Below, piece by piece: positions 46,596 through 56,112 of a stretch of DNA of 64,000 nucleotides. The notes beneath the pieces were generated by a model, which worked only from the letters and a program-made list of their open reading frames with translations, had not been told where the DNA came from and did not search any database. How positions within the stretch are numbered: the first letter of the stretch is position 1; every line of letters starts with the position of its first letter. A program made the translations under genes and the position numbers. Source of the stretch: JAFEDN01 sp963795715 (GTDB lineage: Bacteria; Pseudomonadota; Gammaproteobacteria; Coxiellales; Coxiellaceae); assembly GCA_963795715.1 (NCBI GenBank), contig CAWCIY010000002.1, positions 1,984,001-2,048,000 on the forward strand, in the 5' to 3' direction.

Positions 46596-46793
46596 CTATT
46601 CTTCTTTTTCTTCTTCGCGAACTTTAACTTGGATAACCTGTTCACCTTTGTAATAACCATCAGGTCCAACATGATGACGGCGATGGGTTTCGCCAGTCAT
46701 TTGATCGACTGAAAGTGCTGTTGCGGTAATAGCATCATGCGAACGGCGCATGCCGCGTCTTGAACGGGTAACCCGGCTTTTTTGTACTGCCAT
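46596..46793 (-). CDS. rpmF: 50S ribosomal protein L32
   Basis: A 65-residue L32: MAVQKSRVTRSRRGMRRSHD, then ALSVDQMTGETHRRHHV and DGYYKGEQVI. The start is the ATG at 46793; the frame is open further upstream without homology. The acidic tail (REEEKEE) is longer than usual. The gene looks intact, but its partner plsX is broken, so this may be a spare copy left by a rearrangement while the true rpmF-plsX operon lies elsewhere. Confidence 0.92.
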   Translation of the reverse strand: MAVQKSRVTRSRRGMRRSHDAITATALSVDQMTGETHRRHHVGPDGYYKGEQVIQVKVREEEKEE

Positions 46794-46915
46794 GGACTGT
46801 CTCCCCCTAAAATAATAAATTACATGAAACAAAAGCGTAATGGGAACTTCCCCCAGCAAAAAAATCAAGAACGATCAGCAACTCCCACTTTGCGTGAATT
46901 GCTTCCTGGTTTATA

Positions 46916-46946
46916 TCCTGGGCTCTGGCAAAGCCAGAACCCAGGA
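46916..46946. repeat. hairpin upstream of rpmF in a 330-bp gap
   Basis: Arms tcctgggctctggc (46916-46929) and gccagaacccagga (46933-46946) pair with one G-T wobble around a 3-nt loop. It is GC-richer than its surroundings. The rest of the gap (46794-47123) shows no gene. It may be a small palindromic repeat. Confidence 0.6.
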
Positions 46947-47123
46947 ATGAAGGGAAAGGTCGCTACCGCTCCCCTCTCCCTTGCGATCCCTCATCAGGAG
47001 GGGCTCTTCTGCGAAAATTATATTTTCAATGTTCTTTGGTATTACCATAATTTCGTCAGATTTATCTTTCACATCATGGGACAATGCGCTGGGCGCAAAT
47101 TGACAGCAGGATCTGATTAAAAT

Positions 47124-48995
47124 TCACTGTGAACTGCTGCTGGTAGAATTTCCCAATGTAAAACTATTTGAATCTTTTTGATTTTCACTTGTTTGCGACT
47201 GAGAGATGCTATTAGTGAAAGTGGAAAAAAGATTATTGACTAGAGACGGTTCGATTTTTATCACTTTATTGGCGTGACCTGGTCCTTGCTCTGCCGCCTT
47301 GCGCTTTCGATACCCGGGCGCCTCTTTTTGATCGCCCTTCCCCACGCCTTGACTAACAGCAGCACCGCAGTTCGTTAATTGTAATTGAGCATCTGCATGC
47401 CCTTGATTTGCTGCCTTACGATACCAGAACACCGCCTCATTATAGTCCTTCCTTACGCCCGCACCCTCCATAAAGCACATACCTAAAAAAAACTGAGCAT
47501 CTGAATGCTCTTGAACAGCTGCTTTTCGGTACCAGGTCACCGCTTCTTTCTGGTCGTGCGCCACACGTCGAGCATAGGAACCTAACCAAATTTGAGCACT
47601 TGGCATACCTTTTGCAGCCGCTAACTTTTGCCATCTCAAGGCTTCTGATTGGTTTTTTGTTGTTCCTACTCCCAAATAATAATTTAGAGCTAATGCATAT
47701 TGAGCGATTGTATCATTTTGTTGAGCAGATTTTAGATAATACTTTGTTGTCAGTTGGTCATTTTTTTCCACTCCCGCTGCATTTTCATAACATACTGCCA
47801 AATGAAATTGTGCCTGCGCATTTTCAAGCTCGGCCTGTGTATAAAACCATGTGAAATATTTACCCGCTTCTTGATAATATTCATTAGACTTAATTTCATT
47901 TCTGCACACTGCCTCTCCGTGTTTATACATTTCTCCTAAATACAGATAGGCTGGTGGATAGGGAAATGAATAGGCGATCGCTTTTTGAAAACTTTTCATT
48001 GCATCAGAATATTTTCCTTTTAAATAAATATTTTTTCCTACGTCAAATGCTTCTTTCCCAGCTAAAACTAATTCATTTTTGTAATCAGGTAAATTGAAAA
48101 CATAGGTTCTAAAATTTGTAATAAAAATTTCAATTTCTAGGGAAGGGTTAGATGATTTAATTTCGTTTGTAAAAAGTTTTTCACATAGATTCATGTGAGG
48201 CGTAATTTTACGAATTAATAAGTCTCTACGTAATTCCAATTTTTCGATACTTTTTTTATCAGGAGTAGATTGTAAAATTTTTCTCTTATCGATTAATAAT
48301 TTTTTTTCTAATTCAAGTTTAGTAATTTTAATATGCGTTTGTTTAATTTCATTAATCATCGCATCCATTTTATTTTTATAGTATACCTGGTGTTTGTTTT
48401 TCACAGAAATTGTCAGAGTGCAATGACCCTCTTCACTATTACGGATTTTAAATTGTGCTTTTAAAATTCCTTTTTTCTTATTAATTTCTAGCATAACAAT
48501 TTCACCATTTTTCTGCTCTAATTTATACTCTTCAAACGGCAAAGTAGCATAGTTTAAATTGTAAATTGAGCACGTATTGAATACTGTATAATTTTGATAT
48601 AGCATACTCTGAATGGAAAAATATTCTAATAATAAGTTTCGATTAATTGGTATGCCAGACACAGAATCAGACATTTGCGTTGTTTGATTTGCCACAATAC
48701 AGGCATTGCTAATTTCTTCGGTTGTGAAAATTTTATGTTTGTTATGGACACCTCTAACCGCATTAGTCCACTCTACCCGTTCACCTTCTTTTTTTAATGA
48801 CCTCTTTTGGCTATTTAATTGTATGTTTAAGTTATTTTGTTCGTTTAAATCTCTTTCGATTTTTTCTAGTGTTACGTCAATTTTTTCCATTTCACCATTT
48901 ATTTTAACTGTGTCACCGTCACTCTTCATGTGGACAATGGCTGTATTAAGAGAATTGACTTCTTCGATGTTATTTTTAATTTCACTAGAGACCAT
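47124..48995 (-). CDS. Sel1-repeat protein with N-terminal coiled coil
   Basis: A 623-residue protein. Residues ~1-290 are coiled coil and a unique alpha/beta part (EKIDVTLEKIERDLNEQNNL, LELRRDLLIRKITPHMNLC). Residues ~310-545 hold Sel1/TPR units (AMKSFQKAIAYSFPYPPAYL, AEALRWQKLAAAKG-like and AVTWYRKAAVQEHSDAQFFL, AVFWYRKAANQGHADAQLQL). The tail is Ser/Asn/Gln-rich with a basic patch (GYRKRKAAEQG) that could serve as a nuclear signal in a host, an inference. Sel1 proteins mediate protein-protein contacts and are common among Legionella and Coxiella effectors. Confidence 0.78.
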   Translation of the reverse strand: MVSSEIKNNIEEVNSLNTAIVHMKSDGDTVKINGEMEKIDVTLEKIERDLNEQNNLNIQLNSQKRSLKKEGERVEWTNAVRGVHNKHKIFTTEEISNACIVANQTTQMSDSVSGIPINRNLLLEYFSIQSMLYQNYTVFNTCSIYNLNYATLPFEEYKLEQKNGEIVMLEINKKKGILKAQFKIRNSEEGHCTLTISVKNKHQVYYKNKMDAMINEIKQTHIKITKLELEKKLLIDKRKILQSTPDKKSIEKLELRRDLLIRKITPHMNLCEKLFTNEIKSSNPSLEIEIFITNFRTYVFNLPDYKNELVLAGKEAFDVGKNIYLKGKYSDAMKSFQKAIAYSFPYPPAYLYLGEMYKHGEAVCRNEIKSNEYYQEAGKYFTWFYTQAELENAQAQFHLAVCYENAAGVEKNDQLTTKYYLKSAQQNDTIAQYALALNYYLGVGTTKNQSEALRWQKLAAAKGMPSAQIWLGSYARRVAHDQKEAVTWYRKAAVQEHSDAQFFLGMCFMEGAGVRKDYNEAVFWYRKAANQGHADAQLQLTNCGAAVSQGVGKGDQKEAPGYRKRKAAEQGPGHANKVIKIEPSLVNNLFSTFTNSISQSQTSENQKDSNSFTLGNSTSSSSQ

Positions 48996-49212
48996 AAAAC
49001 TATTCCTTATGATTATGTAAATTACGCTGGACGATTACCCATTGACTTAAAATAACATAAATTTTTTAAAATCAAAAGCATTGGTTAGTTCCAGACCAGA
49101 TTATGCTTTTCGTTCAAGATTGGCTCGTTAATGAACGTTCTCCTGATTCAATGAGTTTGCCTTGGTAGGATGGCATGGATGGGACGACGATTCAAAAATT
49201 ATATAGAGGGAA

Positions 49213-50291
49213 GGTGTCACATTAGGATATTTCTGATAAATATTATTTTTAATCTGATAGTTATATACAGCAACTATACGTATAGAATTCGTACAAAAAT
49301 CCTGTATTGCTTCGGCGTCAAATTTAATTGCAAAATTCATCTTTTTTGTTTAATGACAAACCATATCCATCTAGTCATAGAAATAAATCACGTTCCATTA
49401 TGGAAAATAGTTCAATCATTTGCTTCATCTTATGCAAGATATATTAATAAAAAAAATAAACAATCTGGACATTTGTTTCAAGGAAGATATAAAGCCAAAT
49501 TAATACAGGATGAACAATATTTACTAACCTTGTGTTACTACATCCACTATAACCCTATCCAAGCTAAAATGGTCAATAATATTGATGATTATCTTTGGAG
49601 TAGTCATCAGAGTTATTTGGGTATACTTCATGTTAATATTGAGTGGTTAAGCACACACTATATACATCAAATTATCAAAAAAAGAAGTTCTTCAGCGGAT
49701 AATTGTTATCTCGAGTTTATTAAAACAGAAGCACTACATTATTTTGAAAGAAATATTTTCGACTTTGATGAAAATGGAATTTTAACAATTCATGATAGTA
49801 TTAATGAAAAGATTTGTTCCAAAAAATTCGATGATTTCAGTTCTATTAAAATGGATAATATATTAAAGGTAATTTATAAAAATATGAAAATACCATCTAC
49901 TTCTATTGTAGCTGAAAATTATAATCGCAAAGTTACTTTAGCTAGGAGTCTGTTTATTTATTTTGCACATTATTACGCCAACTATCAAATTAACGAAATT
50001 GCTAAATTTATCCTGCAAAACCCAGAAAGTATCAGTAGAACAATGCACCGACATTTGCAACTTATTAGACCAAAAGAATCCATGAGATCGATTTTAAATA
50101 ATATTGAAAATGACTTAATTAAATTAAGTCATTGTTAATTTTTTTATATTAAGAGTCACTATCACTCGGATTCAAAATGGAGGATGCGGGTTTTAACTCC
50201 TCCATGGTTGTCCATTTTCAATACGTACATCTTTTATCGTTAAATGATTGTATTTACTTTTTATTTTTAATAATTATCCTAATGTGACACC
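49213..50291 (+). mobile_element. RAYT-like TIR element, copy C (both ends, transposase start deleted)
   Basis: 1079 bp with both 17-bp terminal repeats (GGTGTCACATTAGGATA at 49213; complement at 50275-50291). About 190 bp are missing between the leader and the transposase, joined at the short shared sequence aatttaatt, removing the first ~48 codons. The right end abuts the truncated IS3 fragment of the duplicated block. Confidence 0.9.
49322..50138 (+). pseudogene. RAYT-like transposase, N-terminally deleted (copy C)
   Basis: From FNCKIHLFC the sequence equals the intact copy, with the HUH and Tyr motifs and the HTH tail. The open frame extends upstream through the terminal repeat to 49170, but that part is translated leader DNA, not transposase. 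It lacks the first ~48 residues. Confidence 0.85.
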
Positions 50292-50302
50292 TCGTTTTTG
50301 CG

Positions 50303-50547
50303 CTGCAAATCAATCCAAAAGATTTAAGCATTTTTTGATAGTCGCTTGAGCAATACTGATTGCCACGATCAGAATGAAAAATCACACCACGCGGAAATCT
50401 TCGACGCCATAAAGCCATCATCAGCGCATCGCATACCAGCTGGCGTGACATGGTTGGCTGTATTGACCAGCCAATGACTGAGCGTGAATAAAGGTCTATA
50501 ACAACCGTCAAATACATCCAACCTTCATGATAGATGTTGAATTCCAT
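50303..50547 (-). pseudogene. IS3-family OrfB integrase-core fragment (copy 1)
   Basis: Contains YLTVVIDLYSRSVIGWSI and FPRGVIFHSDRGNQYCSSDY, the rve domain with two of the three DDE residues. Cut on the left by copy C of the RAYT-like element. It is the same fragment as at 57439-57723, since both belong to the duplicated block. Confidence 0.88.
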
Positions 50548-50603
50548 CCTAGCCTCAAATGTAGAAAGCGCCTTAAAACAAATTTATCCATAGCACAGGT
50601 TTT

Positions 50604-52016
50604 CTAAGACAACCTTATCCCTGGCAACGGTTCCTCGAGAGCGCGTTCGATCTTTTCTACTTCAGTTATTCTTATAGTGATTTCTTGGAGTATCATCTTA
50701 ATCCAAGAAGGATCATCAGGTGCTGGTTTTTCAAACATACCTGTGCTGACCGATGTACCTCTTAGACTTTTCAAAGTACCTGCCTTATAAGCAAGATAAT
50801 TTGGTACACTCTTGTCTGCTTTAAAATATTTGGAAAGTCTTTGAAGTTCGTCTTTGCAATATACATATTGTATTAATTCTATAAAATGGCAGATAAGCTT
50901 GATTTTGTTTTCTTGATTGATTTCTATTTTTGTGAATTTTATAAATTGTTTAAGTTGATCATTAATATAATCTAATGTCACCTTCTCTTCTCCGGGAGGG
51001 ACTGTCAACATCTGTTCTGTTAGGCCCAGTTCTTTGAGGCGTGGATTGTTACATAATTTTTTTACTTCATTTTCCGGCACCACAGCCACGGCTACAATAT
51101 TTTTATTCTGGCCCTTGCGTATCCACGGCACACGATATCCTAGATTTACCAGCACATGGGCTATTTTATTTGGAAACAAGTTATTATTTAATTTTTCCCA
51201 ACGACGACGATATTTGCTGCTGTCTATAGAATAAAGGGAATAGAACAACTTTTCTGATTCTCGCGTAATGTATATTTTTCTTAACCCAACTCTTCTCATA
51301 GAACCGAGATCTTCATAATAAGGACCCACTTTGGCATATTGTCTGAATATTTCTATAAAAGTGTTACATTCCTGCTGACTATAGTCAGACATTAATTTGT
51401 TCTTAGCGCTTTCTGTTGATAAAAGCTGATAAATACTACCAGGCCGATAGTGGAGCATGTTCTTAATTTCGTCAACACCATATCTACCAAATATATCATC
51501 AGCATCATATCTATATATATCACATATATCATCAGCATCAAAACAAATATAGCGCTCAGCCTCTGTCTCAGGAGGCAAAAAAATACCCTGCCCTATTTGC
51601 TTCAATTCTTCTGCCATACAGCCTAGCAATTGGCAGTCACTTGGAGCAAGTTGTGTCTTATATTTTGTCTCAGGATAACGAATTTGCAACGCTGAGCACT
51701 CTCGTTCGCCTAGTTCAAACTCTAACTTCCTTGGCCTAAGGATATTCACTAACAATTTCGATTTTACCATTTGATACCTAGTTAGGTTAAATTCAGATGG
51801 GTTTTCTATACCAGCTTGTTCAAATGGACGTGTTGCGTTTCCTAGAAAGTCAGCATGGAGTACCAGTATCAATTGTGCTCGTAATGCCGACGGCTCTACC
51901 GTAGACTCTCCCGTATAATCCTTAATAAGCCTAATAAGGACTATAGGTAAATATAAGTATTCATTCTCTAACTTTTCGTTTGCCTTTTTATACTGTAAGG
52001 TTTCATACATTTTCAT
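50604..52016 (-). CDS. hypothetical protein, paralogue 1 of a duplicated pair
   Basis: A 470-residue protein, not recognised; no signal peptide or membrane helix. It is mixed helical: early ALRAQLILVLHADFLGNATR, middle RRVGLRKIYITRESEKLF, late LTVPPGEEKVTLDYINDQL. It contains an Asp/Tyr-rich imperfect repeat (CFDADDICDIYRYDADDIF). It differs from the paralogue at 57780 by scattered substitutions and small in-frame indels clustered at short repeats. Preservation of both frames suggests selection or recent origin. Effector-like by context only. Confidence 0.68.
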   Translation of the reverse strand: MKMYETLQYKKANEKLENEYLYLPIVLIRLIKDYTGESTVEPSALRAQLILVLHADFLGNATRPFEQAGIENPSEFNLTRYQMVKSKLLVNILRPRKLEFELGERECSALQIRYPETKYKTQLAPSDCQLLGCMAEELKQIGQGIFLPPETEAERYICFDADDICDIYRYDADDIFGRYGVDEIKNMLHYRPGSIYQLLSTESAKNKLMSDYSQQECNTFIEIFRQYAKVGPYYEDLGSMRRVGLRKIYITRESEKLFYSLYSIDSSKYRRRWEKLNNNLFPNKIAHVLVNLGYRVPWIRKGQNKNIVAVAVVPENEVKKLCNNPRLKELGLTEQMLTVPPGEEKVTLDYINDQLKQFIKFTKIEINQENKIKLICHFIELIQYVYCKDELQRLSKYFKADKSVPNYLAYKAGTLKSLRGTSVSTGMFEKPAPDDPSWIKMILQEITIRITEVEKIERALEEPLPGIRLS

Positions 52017-52235
52017 GGCTTTATCCCCTCAATTGGTTAAGGAACTATAATATGAAATTAAAAATATGTCAAAGCTATTCATTTTTTGTTCAGATGTTTT
52101 AATTAGAAAGTAGAAATTTCTATTGTGACAAAATATATGAAATAACGGATTGGAAAAAATTACGGTATTGACGTCTCATAGAATTGGATTAAGATGCCGA
52201 TGGTTTTGTATAAATTAATTTTTAAGGAGGAAACT

Positions 52236-52316
52236 ATGAAAGTGATTGCATTCGCTCAGGTTAAAATAAATAAGCAAATCGTAAACGTTCGGTTAATTAC
52301 ATCTTTTAAATCTTAA
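52236..52316 (+). pseudogene. start of a gene cut by an IS66 end
   Basis: A strong ribosome site (aaggagg, 6 nt) precedes ATG 52236, giving MKVIAFAQVKINKQI before the IS66-like end begins at 52281 and the frame soon stops. Too little remains to identify it. Confidence 0.45.
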
Positions 52317-52385
52317 GAGATCGGCTCAAGCTATATTTATTTTTTAACAAGGAGATATAGCGATGAATACCGAGCGTCACATGAA
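52281..52385 (+). mobile_element. IS66-family left-end remnant
   Basis: gtaaacgttcggttaatta resembles the IS66 terminal repeat. The next ~90 bp parallel 40929-41015 (shared acatcttttaaa, caagctatattt and the ggagatatagc ribosome site), ending in the first codons of tnpA (MNTERHMKH). It is cut by copy D of the RAYT-like element at 52390. Confidence 0.7.
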
Positions 52386-52389
52386 GCAT

Positions 52390-52875
52390 GGTGTCACATT
52401 AGGATATTTCTGATAAATATTATTTTTAATCTGATAGTTATATACGGTAACTATAGGTATTAAATTCATACAAGAATACTGTATTGCCTTGGCGTCAAAT
52501 TTAATTTCAAATTAAATTTTATATTTAATTTTATTTCAATAAGAATACTGTGCACTGCAATATGCCAAGGAGAACAAGGACACATTATTTTGAAGCGATG
52601 TACCACGTAATGCTTCGAGGTAATTATCGCCAAATAATATTTAATGATGATAATGATCGTTTATATTTTTATTCTTTATTCAAGCAAGTAACAGAAAAAT
52701 TTAATTACAAAATTCATGACACCGCCATACGGAAAGTATCCGTAGAACAATGCACCGACATTTGCAACTTATTAGATCAAAAGAATCCATGAGATCGATT
52801 TTAAATAATATTGAAAATGACTTAATTAAATTAAGTCATTGTTAATTTTTTTATATTAAGAGTCACTATCACTCG
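52390..52875 (+). mobile_element. RAYT-like TIR element, copy D (internally deleted, right end lost)
   Basis: A left terminal repeat at 52390 and ~150-bp leader are followed by the first ~50 transposase codons, then a jump to the last ~35. About 690 bp of the transposase core are missing. The copy stops at 52875 before the terminal hairpin, 10 bp from the start of copy E. It is more diverged than the other copies. Confidence 0.88.
52562..52792 (+). pseudogene. RAYT-like transposase with core deleted (copy D)
   Basis: MPRRTRTHYFEAMYHVMLRG is the true N-terminus. After FNYKIHD the deletion shifts the frame, and the chain ends after ~76 codons. The HUH motif is lost. Confidence 0.85.
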
Positions 52876-53050
52876 CAGAGGGAAGGTGTCACATTAGGAT
52901 ATTTCTGATAAATATTATTTTTAATCTGATAGTTATATACAGCAACTATACGTATAGAATTCGTACAAAAATCCTGTATTGCTTCGGCGTCAAATTTAAT
53001 TTCAAATTAGATTTCATATTTTATTTTATTTCAATAAACGTACTGTGCAT

Positions 53051-54004
53051 ATGCCAAGGAAAACAAAGACACATTATTTTGAAGCGATGTACCACGTAAT
53101 GCTTCGAGGTAATTATCGCCAAATAATATTTAATGACGACAATGATCGTTTTTATTTTTATTCTTTATTGAAGCAAGTAACAGAAAAATTTAATTGCAAA
53201 ATTCATCTTTTTTGTTTGATGACAAACCATATCCATCTAGTCATAGAAATAAATCACGTTCCATTATGGAAAATAGTTCAATCATTTGCTTCATCTTATG
53301 CAAGATATATTAATAAAAAAAATAAACAATCTGGACATTTGTTTCAAGGAAGATATAAAGCCAAATTAATACAGGATGAACAATATTTACTAACCTTGTG
53401 TTACTACATCCACTATAACCCTATCCAAGCTAAAATGGTCAATAATATTGATGATTATCTTTGGAGTAGTCATCAGAGTTATTTGGGTATACTTCATGTT
53501 AATATTGAGTGGTTAAGCACACACTATATACATCAAATTATCAAAAAAAGAAGTTCTTCAGCAGATAATTGTTATCTCGAGTTTATTAAAACAGAAGCAC
53601 TACATTATTTTGAAAGAAATATTTTCGACTTTGATGAAAATGGAATTTCAACAATTCATGATAGTATTAATGAAAAGATTTGTTCCAAAAAATTCGATGA
53701 TTTCAGTTCTATTAAAATGGATAATATATTAAAGGTAATTTATAAAAATATGAAAATACCATCTACTTCTATTGTAGCTGAAAATTATAATCGCAAAGTT
53801 ACTTTAGCAAGGAGCCTGTTTATTTATTTTGCACATTATTACGCCAACTATCAAATTAACGAAATTGCTAAATTTATCCTGCAAAACCCAGAAAGTATCA
53901 GTAGAACAATGCACCGACATTTGCAACTTATTAGACCAAAAGAATCCATGAGATCGATTTTAAATAATATTGAAAATGACTTAATTAAATTAAGTCATTG
54001 TTAA
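53051..54004 (+). CDS. HUH (Y1) transposase, REP-associated/RAYT-like
   Basis: A 317-residue single-strand transposase with ATG 53051 chosen; a GTG 6 nt upstream is less likely, since MPRK starts are typical. The Y1 domain spans ~5-150: HYFEAMYHVMLRGNYRQIIF at the start, HUH pair His60/His62 in CLMTNHIHLVIE, and the nucleophile Tyr in SSYARYINKK (Tyr86 the best match to RAYT enzymes), then GHLFQGRYKAKLI. The C-terminal ~90 residues carry a DnaA domain IV-like HTH (VTLARSLFIYFAHYYANYQI, NEIAKFILQNPESISRTM). It nicks and rejoins single-stranded DNA at hairpins. The only intact copy, so it may mobilise the others. Confidence 0.92.
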   Translation: MPRKTKTHYFEAMYHVMLRGNYRQIIFNDDNDRFYFYSLLKQVTEKFNCKIHLFCLMTNHIHLVIEINHVPLWKIVQSFASSYARYINKKNKQSGHLFQGRYKAKLIQDEQYLLTLCYYIHYNPIQAKMVNNIDDYLWSSHQSYLGILHVNIEWLSTHYIHQIIKKRSSSADNCYLEFIKTEALHYFERNIFDFDENGISTIHDSINEKICSKKFDDFSSIKMDNILKVIYKNMKIPSTSIVAENYNRKVTLARSLFIYFAHYYANYQINEIAKFILQNPESISRTMHRHLQLIRPKESMRSILNNIENDLIKLSHC

Positions 54005-54013
54005 TTTTTTTAT
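53975..54013 (+). terminator. intrinsic terminator overlapping the transposase stop
   Basis: AATGACTTAAT and ATTAAGTCATT (53975-53999) form an 11-bp perfect stem with a 3-nt loop, followed by a T-run (54003-54010). It is conserved in copies A, B, C, D and E; copy F has a base change in the right arm (taagccgtgg). Confidence 0.75.
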
Positions 54014-54042
54014 ATTAAGAGTCACTATCACTCGGATTCAAA

Positions 54043-54071
54043 ATGGAGGATGCGGGTTTTAACTCCTCCAT
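54043..54071. repeat. subterminal hairpin of the RAYT-like element
   Basis: ATGGAGGA (54043-54050) and TCCTCCAT (54064-54071) form a perfect 8-bp stem with a 13-nt loop, ~85 bp inside the right end. HUH transposases recognise such hairpins, so this may be the true recognition structure. It is kept in copies B, C and E, while copies A and F carry changes in it. Confidence 0.7.
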
Positions 54072-54301
54072 GGTTGTCCATTTTCAATACGTACATCTTT
54101 TATCGTTAAATGATTGTATTTACTTTTTATTTTTAATAATTATCCTAATGTGACACCTCGTTTTGCCTCGTTTTTGTGATTCATCGCATTCGCTCTTGCT
54201 CTTCTGACGCCGATTACCGACAACTACTGCCGCAATATATACCGCTTTAAAATCCAATGTAGTTTATCTGACGCTTACGGCGCAATAGAGTCAACAGAGA
54301 C

Positions 54302-55102
54302 TTACACTGCATTGTTCCAGACTTTGGAGTTCCCATAGCAGGCAAAAATTTCTTGTTGAGACCGACTGTATATGGTCGACATATTTTTTATAAATGTTGA
54401 ATAACGAAGCATATACACTTTTTCTTTTCGATGTAATTTTGAAGAATCTAAAGGATCTCTGAAGTAGACTACATCAATCCCCGCAATTCTTTTAACTTGA
54501 TCTACTATGATAGCATGATTATAATCATCCCTGTAGCTAAAGGCGCCTTTTTTAAAAGAATATACCTCTCTTGAGTCCGTATCAAATCGTTTTTGTCTTA
54601 TGGGTTTTTGGTCATAATAAATTTTTCCAAATTTCCCGGAAAACATCATGGCGCCATGAATTTTCATTAAATTTTTCAAAATATTAACATCATTGGAAGG
54701 TTTCCAATCAGAAGCCTGTACATTAAATTTTGGTAAAATTACATGAAGTAACTCAGCATATAACATAACCCAAGCGATATTCGGAATGGAAGACATCCAT
54801 TGATACACTTCCGGTCCATTAAACACTTTTTCAGGCTCGATTCCTAACATATAACAAGCATCTCTCATTTGCAGGAATAGTTTATTAAAATTCGGATTTT
54901 TGGGACTGAATGTACAAAGACTATTTTTTATATACTTGTAAGCAAAATAAGAATTTGAATCCCCATCAAAAAAAGCTATTCTTCTCATGGCGTATAAAAC
55001 ACAGGCGCCGCCTTTTTGCCTCTCTAGATTTTTACGAATTTTGTTTTTGCTTAATTCCCCAGAAGGCAAATCTACTAATATATTATCTTCACATTTCACC
55101 AT
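54302..55102 (-). CDS. putative papain-like cysteine protease, effector candidate
   Basis: A 266-residue protein without recognised family. The layout fits a papain-fold triad: Gln29 and Cys34 in RQKGGACVLYAMRR (Cys at the start of a helix with a preceding Gln for the oxyanion hole), His196 in YRDDYNHAIIVDQV, and Asp216 in VVYFRDPLDSS, the H-A...D-P pattern seen in C39/C70-like enzymes. No signal peptide. It stands alone next to the intact mobile element. Activity is inferred from motif order and spacing. Confidence 0.62.
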   Translation of the reverse strand: MVKCEDNILVDLPSGELSKNKIRKNLERQKGGACVLYAMRRIAFFDGDSNSYFAYKYIKNSLCTFSPKNPNFNKLFLQMRDACYMLGIEPEKVFNGPEVYQWMSSIPNIAWVMLYAELLHVILPKFNVQASDWKPSNDVNILKNLMKIHGAMMFSGKFGKIYYDQKPIRQKRFDTDSREVYSFKKGAFSYRDDYNHAIIVDQVKRIAGIDVVYFRDPLDSSKLHRKEKVYMLRYSTFIKNMSTIYSRSQQEIFACYGNSKVWNNAV

Positions 55103-55757
55103 CTTTATGACCCTATTTTTTGTATTTTTACTTTTATATAATAATTTAATAATATTAAATTATTCTTAAGAGATATAATTAAATATATCTCTGATCTTGC
55201 GGGTAATATTTAAAAATGAAGGGAAAACGATAATAAAATATATTTTATTTCAAATTGCGAAGACCCAATTAGCGGCCAAACGCTGATGAAGAAAAATATT
55301 ACCCTCGAATCCGCATTCGCTATTTTGACTATGCTCGGCTTGCTAAAAGATGAGAAAAATCAAACATCCAAATGAATAACCGCGAGTTAGCGCGGTTACC
55401 TCTCCCCTTCAGCAACCGCAGCTGAAGCGCATAGGCCTCAAGTTAAGACTTATTATTCCCTCTCCCACTCGTGGGCATAGGCGTCAAGCTAAGAATTTCG
55501 ATTAAAGTATTCATATTAAAATTTCCTGGCAGGTCGCGCTCATCATTTTTTGATAAGTGGATTTTCTTTTTTTTCGAGGTTTTTCTTTAAGCGCAAAGAG
55601 TTTCAACTCCTTCCAAAACTCTTTAAAAAAATTGAATAATCGATAAGGCGAAGCTACCGGAAGCTGCGCATCGAACTTACGCACAGAACTATAAAGATTC
55701 GGCATTAGCTTATTGCATAGCTGTGGCATATAAAGAGGAACCTAAGGCGTCTGATGA
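55103..55757. other. 655-bp gene-poor region
   Basis: Nothing firmly coding. A 29-codon frame at 55288-55374 (MKKNITLESAFAILTMLGLL) and a minus-strand 72-codon frame at 55511-55729 (Lys-rich) have no family and no convincing ribosome site; either could be a remnant. The AT content is high near 55103-55250. Confidence 0.35.
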
Positions 55758-55976
55758 TGCGCCTATATTGCCGGAGGAATAGATAATTGGGGAAGTTATG
55801 ATTTAAAAAACAGCACAGGGAAAGTACCAGAATTAGTAAATAAATATTTAGTTAAACAATATAATTCAATACATGGACCTAAGGTTCATTTAAATTTAAT
55901 GAAGTGCATTGATAGGTACCATAGTAAAGAACTAGTACTGTTTGCATTTAATTTTGATAGGTTGACCTCACCCTGA
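55758..55976 (+). pseudogene. coding remnant of unknown origin
   Basis: 72 codons without a start, reading AGGIDNWGSYDLKNSTGKVP then ELVNKYLVKQYNSIHGPKVH and ending at 55976. The composition is that of a real protein tail (effector-like), but the upstream part is gone. Low certainty. Confidence 0.35.
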
Positions 55977-56112
55977 ACTTTTTCATTTGCACTCATCGAG
56001 AATTGCTGAATTAAATTGCTTTTATTATAAAATCTTTGTATTCTGTTTCGGATTAAGGATTACGCATAAGTACTCCAGAATTTGAGTATTTAACCATAAA
56101 GAGACCTATAAA

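Larger units (their letters stand above)
50303..52089. repeat. 1.8-kb segmental duplication, copy 1
   Basis: Matches 57479-59280 from the IS3 fragment through the whole 470/475-aa gene and ~75 bp of its leader. The 15-bp length difference lies entirely inside the gene. By eye the copies agree at well over 95% of positions. Confidence 0.92.
52885..54157 (+). mobile_element. RAYT-like TIR element, copy E (intact, 1273 bp)
   Basis: The only full copy. Perfect 17-bp terminal inverted repeats GGTGTCACATTAGGATA (52885-52901) and its complement (54141-54157); a ~150-bp non-coding leader with the 12-bp palindrome CTATACGTATAG (52946-52957); one transposase gene; a terminator hairpin overlapping its stop; and a subterminal hairpin at 54043-54071. 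All copies with a right end are followed by TCGTT or close to it. Left flanks are gagggaa (C, E) or ga-gcat (D, F). Confidence 0.92.

Noticed and set aside
49170..49321. N-terminal extension of the copy C transposase
   Set aside because: It is translated flank, terminal repeat and leader DNA, joined by a deletion to the transposase.
55511..55729. 72-codon Lys-rich minus-strand frame
   Set aside because: No ribosome site, family or conservation evidence; could be chance.
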